From NCBI GenBank assembly GCA_020809705.1, contig CP085826.1:6758001-6822000 (forward strand): DNA of 64,000 nucleotides, given 5' to 3'. Positions 1-10,470 of this stretch are shown here, piece by piece (position 1 is the first letter of the stretch; each line of letters starts with the position of its first letter). Source of the stretch: Calonectria ilicicola (Eukaryota; Ascomycota; Sordariomycetes; Hypocreales; Nectriaceae). A program made the position numbers and the translations under genes. The notes under the pieces were generated by a model. The model was not told where the DNA came from and did no database searches. It saw nothing but the letters and a program-made list of their open reading frames with translations.

Positions 1-1
1 G

Positions 2-255
2 CGCCATCTATTGTCAGCCGCGGATCCGTTTTGAATTTCCAGAACCTCTGCCGTGAATTTGTAGAACTGGTGATAACTCGCAACAGTCCAATAGATCGAG
101 TAGATATAGCTCCTAGCAGCCTACTTAAATTTTCAGCAACTACTATATCTCCTGAGTTCTTCTTTCTGCTACGCGGTTTGTATAGGAACGACAAAGTCAT
201 TTTGCAGAGGTTGCGGAAAGACAACCCGTATCCAGGCGCCTGACAATGGATGGCG
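2..255. mobile_element. MITE-like element with ~20-bp terminal inverted repeats
   Basis: Positions 2-21 and 236-255 are inverted repeats of each other, matching at 18 of 20 bases (left arm begins CGCCATCTATTGTCAG; the right arm ends in its near-complement). The 254-bp interior has no convincing gene; a 70-codon open frame at 31-243 lies wholly inside the element and resembles nothing I know. Size and ends fit a non-autonomous class II (MITE-type) element. The target-site duplication cannot be checked because only one base precedes the left arm in this window. Confidence 0.6.
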
Positions 256-3058
256 ATACAATCGCACATTATTGGACAGTAGGGTGCATAAGCCCAGGGC
301 CGGGAAAGCACGGCAACAAAAGTTTATTCTTCGGCCACGCTTTCCCGACCCTGTATAAAACGATGTTTAAAAGGTTTGAAAAGTCTCGATGAAAGTGGGT
401 ATCAATTAGAGCAATAGAAAGAAGTTGGGTGGGTTGAGTAAAGAGGTTGAGGAGGCAGAGTGGTCGGGATTAGCTGGCGCTTATAAAATGTTATCACCTC
501 AGCGAAGGCCCCCCGCATCGGGTGAGAGATGCGCCGATTCGACAATCGTTCCTTCAATAATTCAATATACTGATTGACTCGATTACTAGTGACCAGGATT
601 TGGTTGGCCAGCTTGGGGGCCCATCAATCCCACCTTCACATGGAGGCGGCGCCTAATGCAACCCACGGTTCAATCACAGTCCGGGATTCCATGCATGTTT
701 CAACCAATGCAGACGCACCATTGTGTGATTTGGCCGCATTTTGCGCGGGAACCCCAGATTTGGATGACCATTTGCCCGATTCGATTTTCGATTTTAGTAG
801 AAATCGACATCAAAAATGCTGTGTGAATCGAATGGTTGCATTTCAATCGCCACCTTCCTGAGCTATTCAATAATTTACTAGCAAGCCTACTCAATATTTT
901 TCTCTCAATAAATTACTTCTTAAATGTTAATACTTCAGGATAAGCAAAGTCCAGGTGATCTCAAAGCTCGTTTTCTAATTACATGTGATGATCGCTGTTC
1001 CCCAAACAGGTGGCGGGGAAAGCCGTACCATCACCAATGAACCAAAAAATGAGCTAGATAAATGAAAATAAAACAACAGGGTATTATTTCAGTTCAGCCT
1101 TTTGTCGGGGAATAATTGCGGGTTCTCTTTACCCGGGATTGGGCAAGGGATCGGCGTGGTGTGCATATGGCCCCTAGCACTGAACACGCCATGGGGGGTT
1201 GCAGAAGAAGAATAGTTTATCTGCTCATGTAGGCCATTTATTAATAAATATAAAATATAAAAGAGAAACAATCTGAGGCCAAAATTCATGGATGCTATCA
1301 AGAACAACTCAACTTGGTGTCTATAATCTGCAGGGTATGTTGACGGCCATGTTTTGTTATGAGAATGGGCTTGTTTTGACGCCCTTAATATGGGATCGAT
1401 TTATTGACAAATAAAGTGCTAGTAATCTTTCGAAAGCTTTGCATTGTAATCCTCAAAACCTCAACGGCCGGACCAAACCAGGGGTTTATAGTATTAGTTG
1501 CTGCGTTTTATCGTCTTTTCACATCCTCAACACTTGGTTCATCATGACGAATAAACTGGTGACACTTTCTAATTTGGGAGGTGCAATTTTAGAGTATTAT
1601 TAATATCTTTCATAAAAGGAACCTTCGTCAGATCACTGCCAGCGTATTACTTGTCTATATATTGGCGTGGACAATATCCATCAGGTGTCTGGAGGATCTC
1701 GCACAACGCTGCGCACGCTGCATTCCCAACCATTTTCTTGGTAATATAGCTTAGAGAACTCTACGGATTAATGATGAATCCACGGTTATTCTGCATTTCA
1801 CGAGAAACATAGCGCGATGAGCCTGAAGCTGTTGGCTATCATATTAGCACCCATTGTCAAGCAAGAAATCGCCGTACCATCATTAAATCAGTGGTATATT
1901 TACTTATATGCTAGCTTAACGGAACATAGGGCGAGCTGTTCCCGCTGCAAGGCTAAAATGCTCCAATCTTTTATTTGCATTACCTATCGGTTTGGATGCA
2001 GCAGTGGATTAGGCAATGCCCCCCAGAAATGTCGCAATTGGCGCCACTGGCTGCTTTGAAGCCTTAAAATTAAGCTTATCCAGCGCCAACACCTCGATTT
2101 TTTCCATCATGCCAAGACATGCCTTTTTTTGCCAAGAGAACGCCAATATTTATAGTCCAATTGGCGAATCACAAGAGCCGTTGACGGTTTTCAGCCAAGA
2201 CGATCGATTCCAGCGTTCTCAATCTCACATCGTTCTTGAGAACCTAATTCGGAATTTGCAGAGCGAGCACAGACGGCAGAGCTTTATATCCTGGTCGAGC
2301 ACGCTCCAGACAGGACTTGGAAGTGGACACTCTCTCTTACGTGTCTTTCGCGCAACACCGCCATTTGGGCCTCGAGGCCGAGTTCAAGTCCCGATAAAAG
2401 CGGGCTTTAAGAATCCTGCGTCCAAGAGTCGACAATGTTGAAAGGAAAATGGGGGTTGTAGCGGATGACTGGGGTGTTTCCGGGCTATCGGCCGGCTCGT
2501 CGGGCGGTCCGAGGCCCTGCTGGTTACGTTGACTGCAAAGAGAGGCTATAATCTCCGACGTCGACTGTATTTTCTTGAAAATATACCTCACTGATCCCAT
2601 ACGCGGAGGCAATGTTACATGTTGCCCCCACTGGAATGGCCTTGTGATCGACACTTACAGAGTCGCAGTTGATGGGGACAATTTTTCGCTTTCAGGAATT
2701 GGGCCAATGGCCACCATGAACCCGGTATTGATAGTGGATCGCTCCGGGCTCCTTCATGACATGACCCCATGAAAGAATGGGTTCACGAAATTTTCTTCAT
2801 GTAAATAACTTCTTGGAGCAGGGATCTTTTGCGGCGGCATTTCTCCTTGCATCGGCAACGTTCGTTGACCCCCACTCCCATTGCCGCAGTTTCATCTAAT
2901 CTGATCATTCCTTGATCTTATCAGATCCTGGCCTGCGCCCCCATGGTATGGACCTCTGTATGCAATGTCGTAATGGCCTGCCAGCGCAAGCCTGTTGTAA
3001 AGGACAATCTTTACCGACATCGGAATTGGGCGAATCAGAGCAGAAATCCGTCCAAAAA
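256..3058. other. Non-coding stretch, no gene supported
   Basis: About 2.8 kb with only short, unconvincing open frames on both strands and no recognisable protein motifs, RNA gene or strong repeat. It separates the edge element from the arylsulfotransferase and should hold that gene's distal promoter. Confidence 0.6.
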
Positions 3059-3067
3059 TATAAATAG
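3059..3067 (+). promoter_or_regulatory. TATA box of the arylsulfotransferase gene
   Basis: TATAAATAG lies 104 bases upstream of the ATG at 3171, a normal distance for a fungal TATA promoter with a short 5' leader. Inferred from sequence and spacing only. Confidence 0.5.
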
Positions 3068-3170
3068 ATGGTGTAGTTTTTTGCTGTTCTTCTTTCTGCA
3101 TTCGGTAGCCTTTCCCAAGGACGTCTTATAACCATTCGCCGCCGTTTGACCCAAAGGGGAGTCCTCAACG

Positions 3171-4703
3171 ATGCGTCTGTCTTTGTCTCTTCTCGGCTCT
3201 CTGGCCTGTGCCGCCTCTGTGAGTGGTGAAGACAGCACCTACTGGCCATGGCAGTCGTACAAGTCCGTCAACTTCGAGCCTCCGTCTCTGAACATTACCA
3301 AGTCCGGCGATGCTCTATCGTCTGGTCTTTTGTTCTTTGACCAGAACGGCCCTTATGGACACAACTACAGTCTGTTCATCATGTCTGATGACAACGAGCT
3401 CATCTGGCAGAGTGAATATGGCGATTACACCGACTTTCAGACTCAGACCTTCGAGGGAGAGCCTGTTCTGACCGCCTTCCAGGGCGTCACTTGGAGTGAG
3501 CCTTATGGTTGGGGTTATGGAGTCGTCCACATCTGGGATCAGACTTACAACAACACGTACAATGTGTCGCTGCTGATGTCCGACGGCCCCTTCGGTACCA
3601 TTACTGGCTGGGACTCCTCTGGTCTCGTCTCTTGGATCGATATGCACGAAGCTCACATCACTGATGATGACACCATGCTGGTCACCATGTACAATGTTTC
3701 TCAGACCGACTTGAGCAGCATTGGTGGTCCTGTGGATGGTTGGGTCACCTATGCCCTGTTTTACGAGATCGACATCAAGACCAACGACATCCTCTTCCAC
3801 TGGGACTCTCTGGAGCACCTCGAGGAGATCCCCATTGCTGACTCTGTTCAGTGGCACCCTCTGAACGGTTGGGGAAAGAACCAGTCCAACCCTTATGAGT
3901 ATTTCCACATCAACTCTGTCGACAAGCTCAAGGATGGCGGTTACATCATCTCCTCCCGTTATTTCTCCTCCATCTTCAAGCTCACTTCCGAGGGAGAGGT
4001 CGAGTGGACTTTCCAGGGCAAGACTGGTGGTGATTTCAAGCTCCTTGACGAGATCTACTTCAGCTACCAGCACGATGCTCGTGTTCGTGCGTACACCGAG
4101 AACGGCATGGAGATTAGCTTCTTCAACAACGACAATGCCAAGATCTCGTACGGAGTCAATGAGACCACCGGTCTCTTTGTTTCGTTGAACGAGAAGACCA
4201 TGGAGGCTACTTTGCTCAATAAGCTCGTTGATCCTGCCGACACAATCTATGCGCAGTCCCAGGGTAACGTCCAGCACCTCGACGATGGACACAGCATCAT
4301 GGGCTACGGTTCCACTCCCAAGATCAAGGAGTACGACGCTGATGGAAAGTGTATCATGACTGCCCAGTTCGGTCCTGGAGATGCCACTGTCTTCTCCTAC
4401 CGTGCTTACCGTGCTCCCTGGGTTGGTAAGCCCACCACCGCTCCTGACGTTTATGCCTGCTGGAACAAGTCCAACGAGACTGAGGTGTACATGAGCTGGA
4501 ATGGTGCCACCGAGCACCAGCAGTGGAGCGTCTACTCTGGCTCTTCTAAGAAGACCCTCAGACTGGCTGGCAAAGAGAAGAAGACTGGTTTCGAGACCAA
4601 GGCCACCATCCCCAGCAATGCCAAGTACGTTCGCGTTGAGGCCAGCGGTAAGGACATTGAGACCGGCGTCTCTGAGATTATCGCGCCCGTGGAGTCGTGC
4701 TAA
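3171..4703 (+). CDS. Secreted arylsulfotransferase family protein (ASST, fungal type)
   Basis: Single-exon gene, 510 aa. The N-terminus (MRLSLSLLGSLACAASVSG) is a clear signal peptide, and many N-glycosylation sequons follow, so the protein is probably secreted. The body shows repeated beta-propeller-like segments with Trp/Tyr/Gly-rich strands and family features such as HEAHITDDDTMLVTMYN and FHINSVDKLKDGGYIISSRY, typical of the fungal arylsulfotransferase family (Pfam Arylsulfotran_2). By family knowledge such proteins would move sulfate between phenolic compounds without PAPS, but biochemical proof for fungal members is thin, so the substrate is unknown. Codon use is strongly C-ending and optimal. 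The ATG was chosen because it opens the signal peptide and follows a TATA box. The gene stands alone, with about 3 kb and 4 kb of non-coding DNA on either side. Confidence 0.85.
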   Translation: MRLSLSLLGSLACAASVSGEDSTYWPWQSYKSVNFEPPSLNITKSGDALSSGLLFFDQNGPYGHNYSLFIMSDDNELIWQSEYGDYTDFQTQTFEGEPVLTAFQGVTWSEPYGWGYGVVHIWDQTYNNTYNVSLLMSDGPFGTITGWDSSGLVSWIDMHEAHITDDDTMLVTMYNVSQTDLSSIGGPVDGWVTYALFYEIDIKTNDILFHWDSLEHLEEIPIADSVQWHPLNGWGKNQSNPYEYFHINSVDKLKDGGYIISSRYFSSIFKLTSEGEVEWTFQGKTGGDFKLLDEIYFSYQHDARVRAYTENGMEISFFNNDNAKISYGVNETTGLFVSLNEKTMEATLLNKLVDPADTIYAQSQGNVQHLDDGHSIMGYGSTPKIKEYDADGKCIMTAQFGPGDATVFSYRAYRAPWVGKPTTAPDVYACWNKSNETEVYMSWNGATEHQQWSVYSGSSKKTLRLAGKEKKTGFETKATIPSNAKYVRVEASGKDIETGVSEIIAPVESC

Positions 4704-6479
4704 ATGCACAAGTTCTTGTGTATTTTCTCTTTAACACGAGCGTGTGCTATTCTCAATGGCGGCGCTGGCTGCCGAGGCAATTTGAGGTCGCAAAAGGTTG
4801 GACAAATCGACAACCCTGACCAAATTCAAATTGAAGTTGGGGCATTTTAGAGTCGAATAAATGATCGTCGCTATCAAAAATACTGTATTAGCATAGTTCT
4901 GTATATACTTTAGACTTCTTGTAGTCAATATTGTCACTTACTGAATTTCCCCTCCTTGAACTTCGTGGTGAACATTGTGGAGTTTTGTTGCTTCTTGATG
5001 GCCAACATCGTTTAACTCACTTCAAAATCAGCATGAGAACGTATTTATGCTAGATGTTTCATATGTATTCGACTTTTCCGACCGATAGTAGACGTGAGCG
5101 AAGTGCGTTTTCTGTTTTGTGGGTGTGTGTGATATTCATTCCATCAATGGCTTGGGGATCTTGATAAATCGACAGTCATCTTCCCCAAGACAAATGAATT
5201 GTCGAAAATGCATACAGGAATATTATGCGTGCATCTCTCGAATTATCTTAGTGCGTGATGGGAAATATGTGAGTGCTATTACCACTGCTGCTTAGCATTG
5301 CAACCCCTTTCCCAGCTGAAGTGGTTTATCTCTTTCCACCTCAATGAGAAGCAAGACAAAAAGTGAAAATATGAAGTTATGTTGATAATGTATATGCCCG
5401 CAAGTCAATTCTACTTAGAATCATTAGTAAAAGGCGCGAACATTTGAGCCATTGGGTTGGATCATACGTTTCGGTTACCCTAAACTTTCTTAAAAGTATG
5501 CTAAAACCTTGATAGTGATAACATTGTCGGTCTCCAATAGCTTGTCTAATGGGCGACATGTTGCCTCTGTTTTTCAGACTTTTTAACCATGATGTTCTCA
5601 ACGATGTGATTGCAATACACCACTTCTTTATTTGCGTCTTTTTGGTGAGCATCTAACATCTCCTTAATTCGAGATGGACAGAGACGAAGTTGAAAGACAT
5701 CGTAATCTAAGAAAATGTTAATTATATTGCAGCCCTCATATGTGGATTCAATAATCGATTAATTACCCTCAAAATATTATTCAAGATTCCTTTTTACATT
5801 TGAGGTGGGCTTAATTAGCGGAGAATGATTCCTTGAAATGGATGGGCATTTTTTGCTTCAGTGTTCCGTTCTATTTTTATCACTAGGCCACCTAGCAAAT
5901 TTCTCTTGTATCTTTAAATTAGATGTATTTCTTTTCTAATACTTGGGGAGAGTTGACTGGAAACAAGTTGATTAGCCTTGGCTCTAAAAGCTCGAGTTCC
6001 ATGAGTTTGTCAAGAAGCGGTTGGGAATCTGTGCCGTTTTAGAGACTACGTACCGTGTTCCTTAGATGTCAAATATAAAAAAGAAACTGGAAAACGAGGA
6101 CTTCTTCACGCTGCAAGCTTGTGCGCAAGATAGATATATCATTCTGTGCTTTATCATCATTTGTGGTAATAGGCTCATTAGTCGGCTCAGTAAATATTTC
6201 TGAGAATTCCCGCTCTTTTGTAATGACAAATATCGATACTTAGCATCTTATATTTCCTTACTTGTATATTTAATTATCCTGCCAGTACATTAGTTGCCAT
6301 TTCTTGGTGTCTATCTCATTAAAGAGGGCTTGAGCCAAACAAGGGTCGAGATGATCACGGATCTACATATTTACTCACTTGAGGAACACTTAAGATATGT
6401 TCAAAAAGAAGTCTCGAGGAAAAGGGGTGGAGTGATATTCGTCAACGCTCTTGGAAACCAAGTCGAGTACTTGGATACG
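4704..6479. other. AT-rich non-coding stretch
   Basis: AT-rich, with short scattered open frames only (the longest about 90 codons, none with family features). Probably a terminator region plus decayed intergenic DNA. No RNA gene or intact transposon is visible. Confidence 0.55.
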
Positions 6480-6975
6480 TCTCTTCGGGGATGAGAGTCG
6501 GTAATTCTCGGCTAGGGAATCTTTAGGACCCGGTGGTCTTGAACGGGAGGAGGGTCGGAATTTTCTTCAGGAGCACGGTCCTGTGTTTCTCGATCGATCG
6601 GGGTTCTCGTAGGGAGGGATTGTCGGACGTCTTTAAGGAGTGTATAGGGGTTCTTTCTTCAACGGCTCACGGGCCACGGTTCGGTAGTCTTGAGAGGAGG
6701 GAGGGTTCTTGAAATTGTCGAGGAAATTATTTCTCTTGGTTTCTCTTTGGCACTCGGGGCTCTTCATTCTTATATAGGCTTCTTGTACGAAGGACTCGGG
6801 CCTTCGGAGCATCGAGGCTCTTACTTCTTTAGGAGGAGGGGAGTCGGCAGTTTTTAGGATTCTTTAGGGAAGGTTCGGGATATTTTCTTAAGCTCAGCTC
6901 GGGGAGCAACGATCGTATGTCTTGAGGGGGTTTCTTCTTAACGCTCGTGGAGGGGGAGGGGGATGTAATCTGATA
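6480..6975. other. G/T-skewed low-complexity tract
   Basis: About 500 bases whose composition differs sharply from both flanks. The plus strand is rich in G and T, built from recurring words such as TTCTT, TCGG, GGAGG and TTTAGG, with C mostly in TC or CG. There is no regular period and no open frame across it. It looks like a degraded repeat or a strand-asymmetric structure; its nature is unknown. Confidence 0.5.
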
Positions 6976-7332
6976 TTTGGAACAAATGGTTAGCATCTGT
7001 CTAAAGAGAAGAGCGGGATATTCTCAGAGAAATCTGTGGATCTTTTGTTAGAATCAGTAAGTTCTTTAGTGTTAGATATCTGCATGAGCTAGGTGTATTT
7101 TATTAATCCATAGGGTTCTGGGCAGCTCCAATATCTTGCAGAAACAAAAGGTTTCATAGCTGTAACGTTCCCTAGGAACATATTTAGTAGGGAGACTAGG
7201 CATCCGTTTCCTGGTACATACATATAATGTCCTAGGCGGACTTGACTTTGCTAGATAGTTAGACTCGTGTATGGATGAGAAGGGAAAGAATAGTATTGGA
7301 GAGTAGTCAAATGTGGCGAGACTGTGTAGTTC

Positions 7333-7380
7333 TGTCTCAGTCATTTTTCGAGCATGGAGGACCTTGGAATGACTGAGACA
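7333..7380. repeat. Inverted repeat, 13-bp perfect arms
   Basis: TGTCTCAGTCATT at 7333-7345 is perfectly complementary to 7368-7380 with a 22-base spacer. Possible terminator, cruciform or remnant of a transposon end. No adjacent gene uses it. Confidence 0.6.
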
Positions 7381-7463
7381 TTGGATCCCTTTGCTGCATG
7401 TAAAATATCAGTATTTTTACCTCTAGAAATCGGATAGAAACATTCTTACCTGCTGTCAATCTA

Positions 7464-7494
7464 GAGCTGTTTTCTTGTGATAATGAAACAGCTC
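7464..7494. repeat. Short hairpin, 9-bp perfect stem
   Basis: GAGCTGTTT at 7464-7472 pairs with AAACAGCTC at 7486-7494 around a 13-base loop. It is one of several hairpins clustered between 7.3 and 7.8 kb. Confidence 0.55.
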
Positions 7495-7685
7495 GACGGA
7501 TAAAAAAAAATTGAGGACATCTGCCATTTACAATGTCAATACACTTCAGAAATACAGCTCTGATATACTCGCAAAATAAAAACCAACTTTTATCTCAATC
7601 GAGGATTCTCTTGATTATGATGGCACAGGAGGGGGCGTCGATGAGGGGCATCTCCTCCGTACCGGAACGCTTTCTGACTTTTGAC

Positions 7686-7787
7686 AGTGGCAAAGCCACT
7701 AGGATACAGCGCCTCTCGGCTACGCTGCGTCTTGCCACCAGCTTAGCCGACGTTAGACATGGCTTTAGCCATGTTTTGTGCTGGCAA
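7686..7787. repeat. Compact multi-hairpin element
   Basis: Within about 100 bases: AGTGGC-aaa-GCCACT (7686-7700), CAGCG...CGCTG (7707-7727), and the 8-bp stem ACATGGCT-tt-AGCCATGT (7757-7774). The last is itself enclosed by an outer pairing between TTGCC..CAGC (about 7732) and GCTGGCAA (7780-7787). The GC-rich block stands out from its AT-rich surroundings. It could be a mobile hairpin element, a structured RNA or a decayed repeat; the sequence alone does not decide. Confidence 0.5.
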
Positions 7788-8844
7788 CCCTGCTTTCTCT
7801 GTAAGCTTCTTCCCGTCGGGTGTCCAAGATGTCTGCAAGATAAGAGTCATCCAAGATAGCTGCTTTACCCGTCTCGTGTTACCTTTCTCCGTATGTCTGT
7901 TTGCCCTCATTGTTCAAGCGCGGTACATGGGGCGACCATGGAGGCTTCTAGGCCGTCCGAAGATTTTTAACTGGTTCTGCCACCATCTCCAAGTCAGTTA
8001 AAGGGATAAAATGCTTCGGTAGTAGGTTGACTTACGTTTTAATGAGAGAGTGTTGGAGAGGTCAGCACTCGACTTTCCTCAGTTTCTCGCTGCCGACACG
8101 GCTAGTCTGTCGATCCATCGCATCTGCAAGACCGAGCGATGACCCAGGATTCCCATGAAATAATAATGGTCAAGGATGAGGATTAATGCTTTGATGTAGG
8201 ACAGTCTCACAAAATGTGACTGCAACCTTTCTCGAAATTTCTCATGTTTTGTTGTCACACACCAGGCCGTAAGCGGCTTTTCCCCTGCGTATAGCAGAAG
8301 TGACGTTCCACGACCTCAAAAATGAGACTCGGAAGGAAATCACAGCTTCGGGAATGTTGCTAGAAATGTTGTTGCATTATTGCAAAGAATGTCAGATGCG
8401 TTCCCTGGGGCCGTTGCCTGTAGTGGACAGGGGTTGGAGAAGGTGAGATTTCTGGTTCCTTGTTAAGTGGACCAAATGAGACGTACCAGGGGATAAGGGG
8501 AAAAAGAAACAAACCAGAGATGGAAGTTGAGGATGCTATGTGACGTTTTTTGTCACATTTTTGTGATTTTAAATGTTGTGGTGTTGGGGGGAAACAGAAA
8601 ATCGAAAAGTAGAACTTGGGGTTAACACTTGGGAGGGTGTCAGTGGAGGGGAAGATGGCTCCATCCAAACAAAATACTGGCCCAAACACTGGCTGACCTA
8701 CCTTGTTACGCGGCCCCACATGCACATGGCCAGAGTCCAAGACATCACCCAAGCTTAAACCTTCAACTGCATAAATTGTGCTTGAACATCTAATCCACCC
8801 AACTGGCTTTTATCCAAGGAGGATCATACGTACAATAGCAGACT
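7788..8844. other. Non-coding upstream region of the APA gene
   Basis: About 1 kb without a supported gene. Short open frames occur on both strands between 8360 and 8760 but share no coding features with the real genes. It contains the promoter of the ATP adenylyltransferase gene that starts at 8845. Confidence 0.5.
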
Positions 8845-9945
8845 ATGGCTCGTCTCAAGGCTCCAACAACTCTCCCTGAGCTTGTCAAGGCGGCCTTTAC
8901 AAAGGCTCGTGCCGAAGGCGAATTGAACTACTACCCCACTCAAGTCACCCTCCTCCATGCCCGCCACATTCCCGTAAGTTCCTAGCCACGCAATTGAAGC
9001 AGCTCATGATGAGAGTGCTACTCTCTCGTCTACAGTGGGTGGTATTTCTGACCTCCCATTCAGTTCCAGCTACGCTACTCCCCTGCCTTGGCGAACAAGC
9101 CAAAAGCCGCACCCAAAGATCAGACCAAGCCCAGCAAGCCATTTGACCCATTTGCCGATCCCCCTGCTGCTCTCCGTGTGACAGATTTGAGCCCGTCGCA
9201 TTATCTCGTCTTGAACAAGTTTGCAGTTGTTCCTGAACATTTCATTCTTGCTACGACGGAGTTCAAGCCGCAGACTCATGTGCTTGAGGAGTCGGACTTG
9301 GAGGCTACCTTGGCATGTATCGAAGCATACGAGGCAGAGAGAAGCTCCAAGGCAAGTGACGGAAGCATTGGCGATGGTCTCTTTGCATTCTTCAACTGTG
9401 GAGATCACTCGGGAGCTAGCCAGCCGCATCGGCATATCCAGCTGCTCCCCATTGCGAGGATGAAGGACGGTTTGCCTGCTGACAGTGAGTGGTCTGTTCT
9501 TGCAGATAATATTAGCACCAGTGATGTCCCCTTTGCCACCTTTTCCGAGAAAATCAGCTTGGGAATGCCCGCAAGTGAACTTCATTCTGTTTACCTCCGC
9601 CTTTACCGCCTTGCATGCCAGGCCATGGCAGCGCGCGAAGGTGCTGCCATTACCAATGAAGAAATCCCTGGCGAAGGTGAAACTCGGATTAGTTATAACA
9701 TGGCAATGACCAAGGATACTTTGGTCGTCTGTCCTCGGCTTGCCGAAGGCGCCAGGATTCCAGAAGCAAATGGTGGTGCGGTGGGAAACTTGTCATTGAA
9801 CGGGACCGTCTTGGCGGGTACAGCGTTGGTAAAGAGTGAGGCAGAGTGGGAGGCTCTCAAGAAAGAGCCTGAAATATTGTCTGAAGTGTTGGAGGTGATT
9901 GGACTTTCGGGCAAATTGGGATCTTTGTCATCCTCACACGTATAG
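8845..9945 (+). CDS. APA1/APA2: ATP adenylyltransferase (Ap4A phosphorylase)
   Basis: Two exons, 8845-8973 and 9064-9945, with a 90-base intron (GTAAGT...TTCAG), give 336 aa, close to the roughly 320 aa of yeast Apa1/Apa2. The acceptor at 9063 was preferred to the one at 9035 because only it keeps frame and restores the family segment FQLRYSPALANKPK. The active-site HIT-like motif SQPHRHIQLLP is at about residues 162-172, with the family's H-R-H-I-Q arrangement intact. The enzyme splits diadenosine tetraphosphate and related dinucleotides by phosphorolysis to ADP and ATP, keeping Ap4A low, and can exchange nucleoside phosphates. No targeting signal is seen, so it is probably cytosolic or nuclear. 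It is convergent with the Myb-like gene. Which yeast paralogue it matches cannot be told here. Confidence 0.92.
8974..9063 (+). other. Intron of the APA gene
   Basis: Phase-0 intron with donor GTAAGT and acceptor TTCAG. An internal TACAG at 9031-9035 is a rejected acceptor because it breaks the frame. Confidence 0.85.
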
Positions 9946-10295
9946 AAACTGGAGGGGGCTAGTTGAGACTCCAACCTGTTATGGAAGGCAGCCATAGCCA
10001 TAGTGCCGTAGGTGTGGTCTTCCTCAATGACACTTGCCTCAGCATCTCGGTCGTTCCCAAGCATCTCAAAACTAGAGAGGTTTCGCTCAAACTCATCATG
10101 TCAGAACAGCAAGACAAAATTAATCTTTTGCCACACATTAGAAATACTGGGATAGTCACAAGTGTTGGAGATGGCAGGAGTTTCCGGCAAGCAATTTTTT
10201 CTTTCATTTCTTCTACTCGTTCCCATCCCCTCCCCACCCCACCCCTTCATTGAAGGGCCCGACGACTATCTAAACCACCTTTCGGTGGTGACTAT
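9946..10295. other. Convergent intergenic region
   Basis: About 350 bases between the stop of the APA gene and the stop of the oppositely oriented Myb-like gene. It should hold both 3' UTRs. Near its right end is a 6-bp hairpin, ACCACC-tttc-GGTGGT, at 10274-10289. Confidence 0.6.
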
Positions 10296-10470
10296 TTACT
10301 CCTGTGGAGGAGGGACACGTCCCTCCTCCACCAACTTCTCCCATCGCTTCTTCACCGTCGCGGCCGCAAATTGGTAACGGCCGGCGTCTCCCATGAACCG
10401 GGAGAGCCTGAGCCAAAAGGCTCGGGTCACTCCACGGCTCGTGAGAGCCGCATGCCCCCGAATAAGGGCA
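10274..10470. repeat. Cluster of six perfect hairpins over the last exon of the Myb-like gene
   Basis: Stem-loops in order: ACCACC/GGTGGT (10274-10289); a 13-bp palindrome with arm GTGGAGGAGGGAC and a 2-base centre (10304-10331); TCTCCC/GGGAGA (10387-10405); GAGCC-aaaa-GGCTC (10410-10423, extendable with one G-T pair); CGGCTC-gtga-GAGCCG (10435-10450); TGCCC/GGGCA (10453-10470). Five of the six fall within the 180-base final exon of the minus-strand gene, so they would also fold in its mRNA. Confidence 0.6.

Noticed and set aside
31..243. 70-codon open frame at the left edge
   Set aside because: Lies entirely within the inverted-repeat element and resembles no protein family; too short and too isolated.
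3315..4709. 464-codon open frame antisense to the arylsulfotransferase
   Set aside because: A mirror of the strong C-ending codon bias of the plus-strand gene. The antisense product is a Leu/Val/Asp/Gly-rich string with no domain, while the sense frame has a signal peptide and family motifs.
4704..6479. RIP-mutated transposon
   Set aside because: The stretch is AT-rich, but I saw no terminal repeats, no decayed reverse transcriptase or transposase frame, and could not measure dinucleotide indices; AT-richness alone is not enough.
9031..9035. Alternative acceptor TACAG for the APA intron
   Set aside because: Using it shifts the frame and removes the conserved segment directly after the junction.
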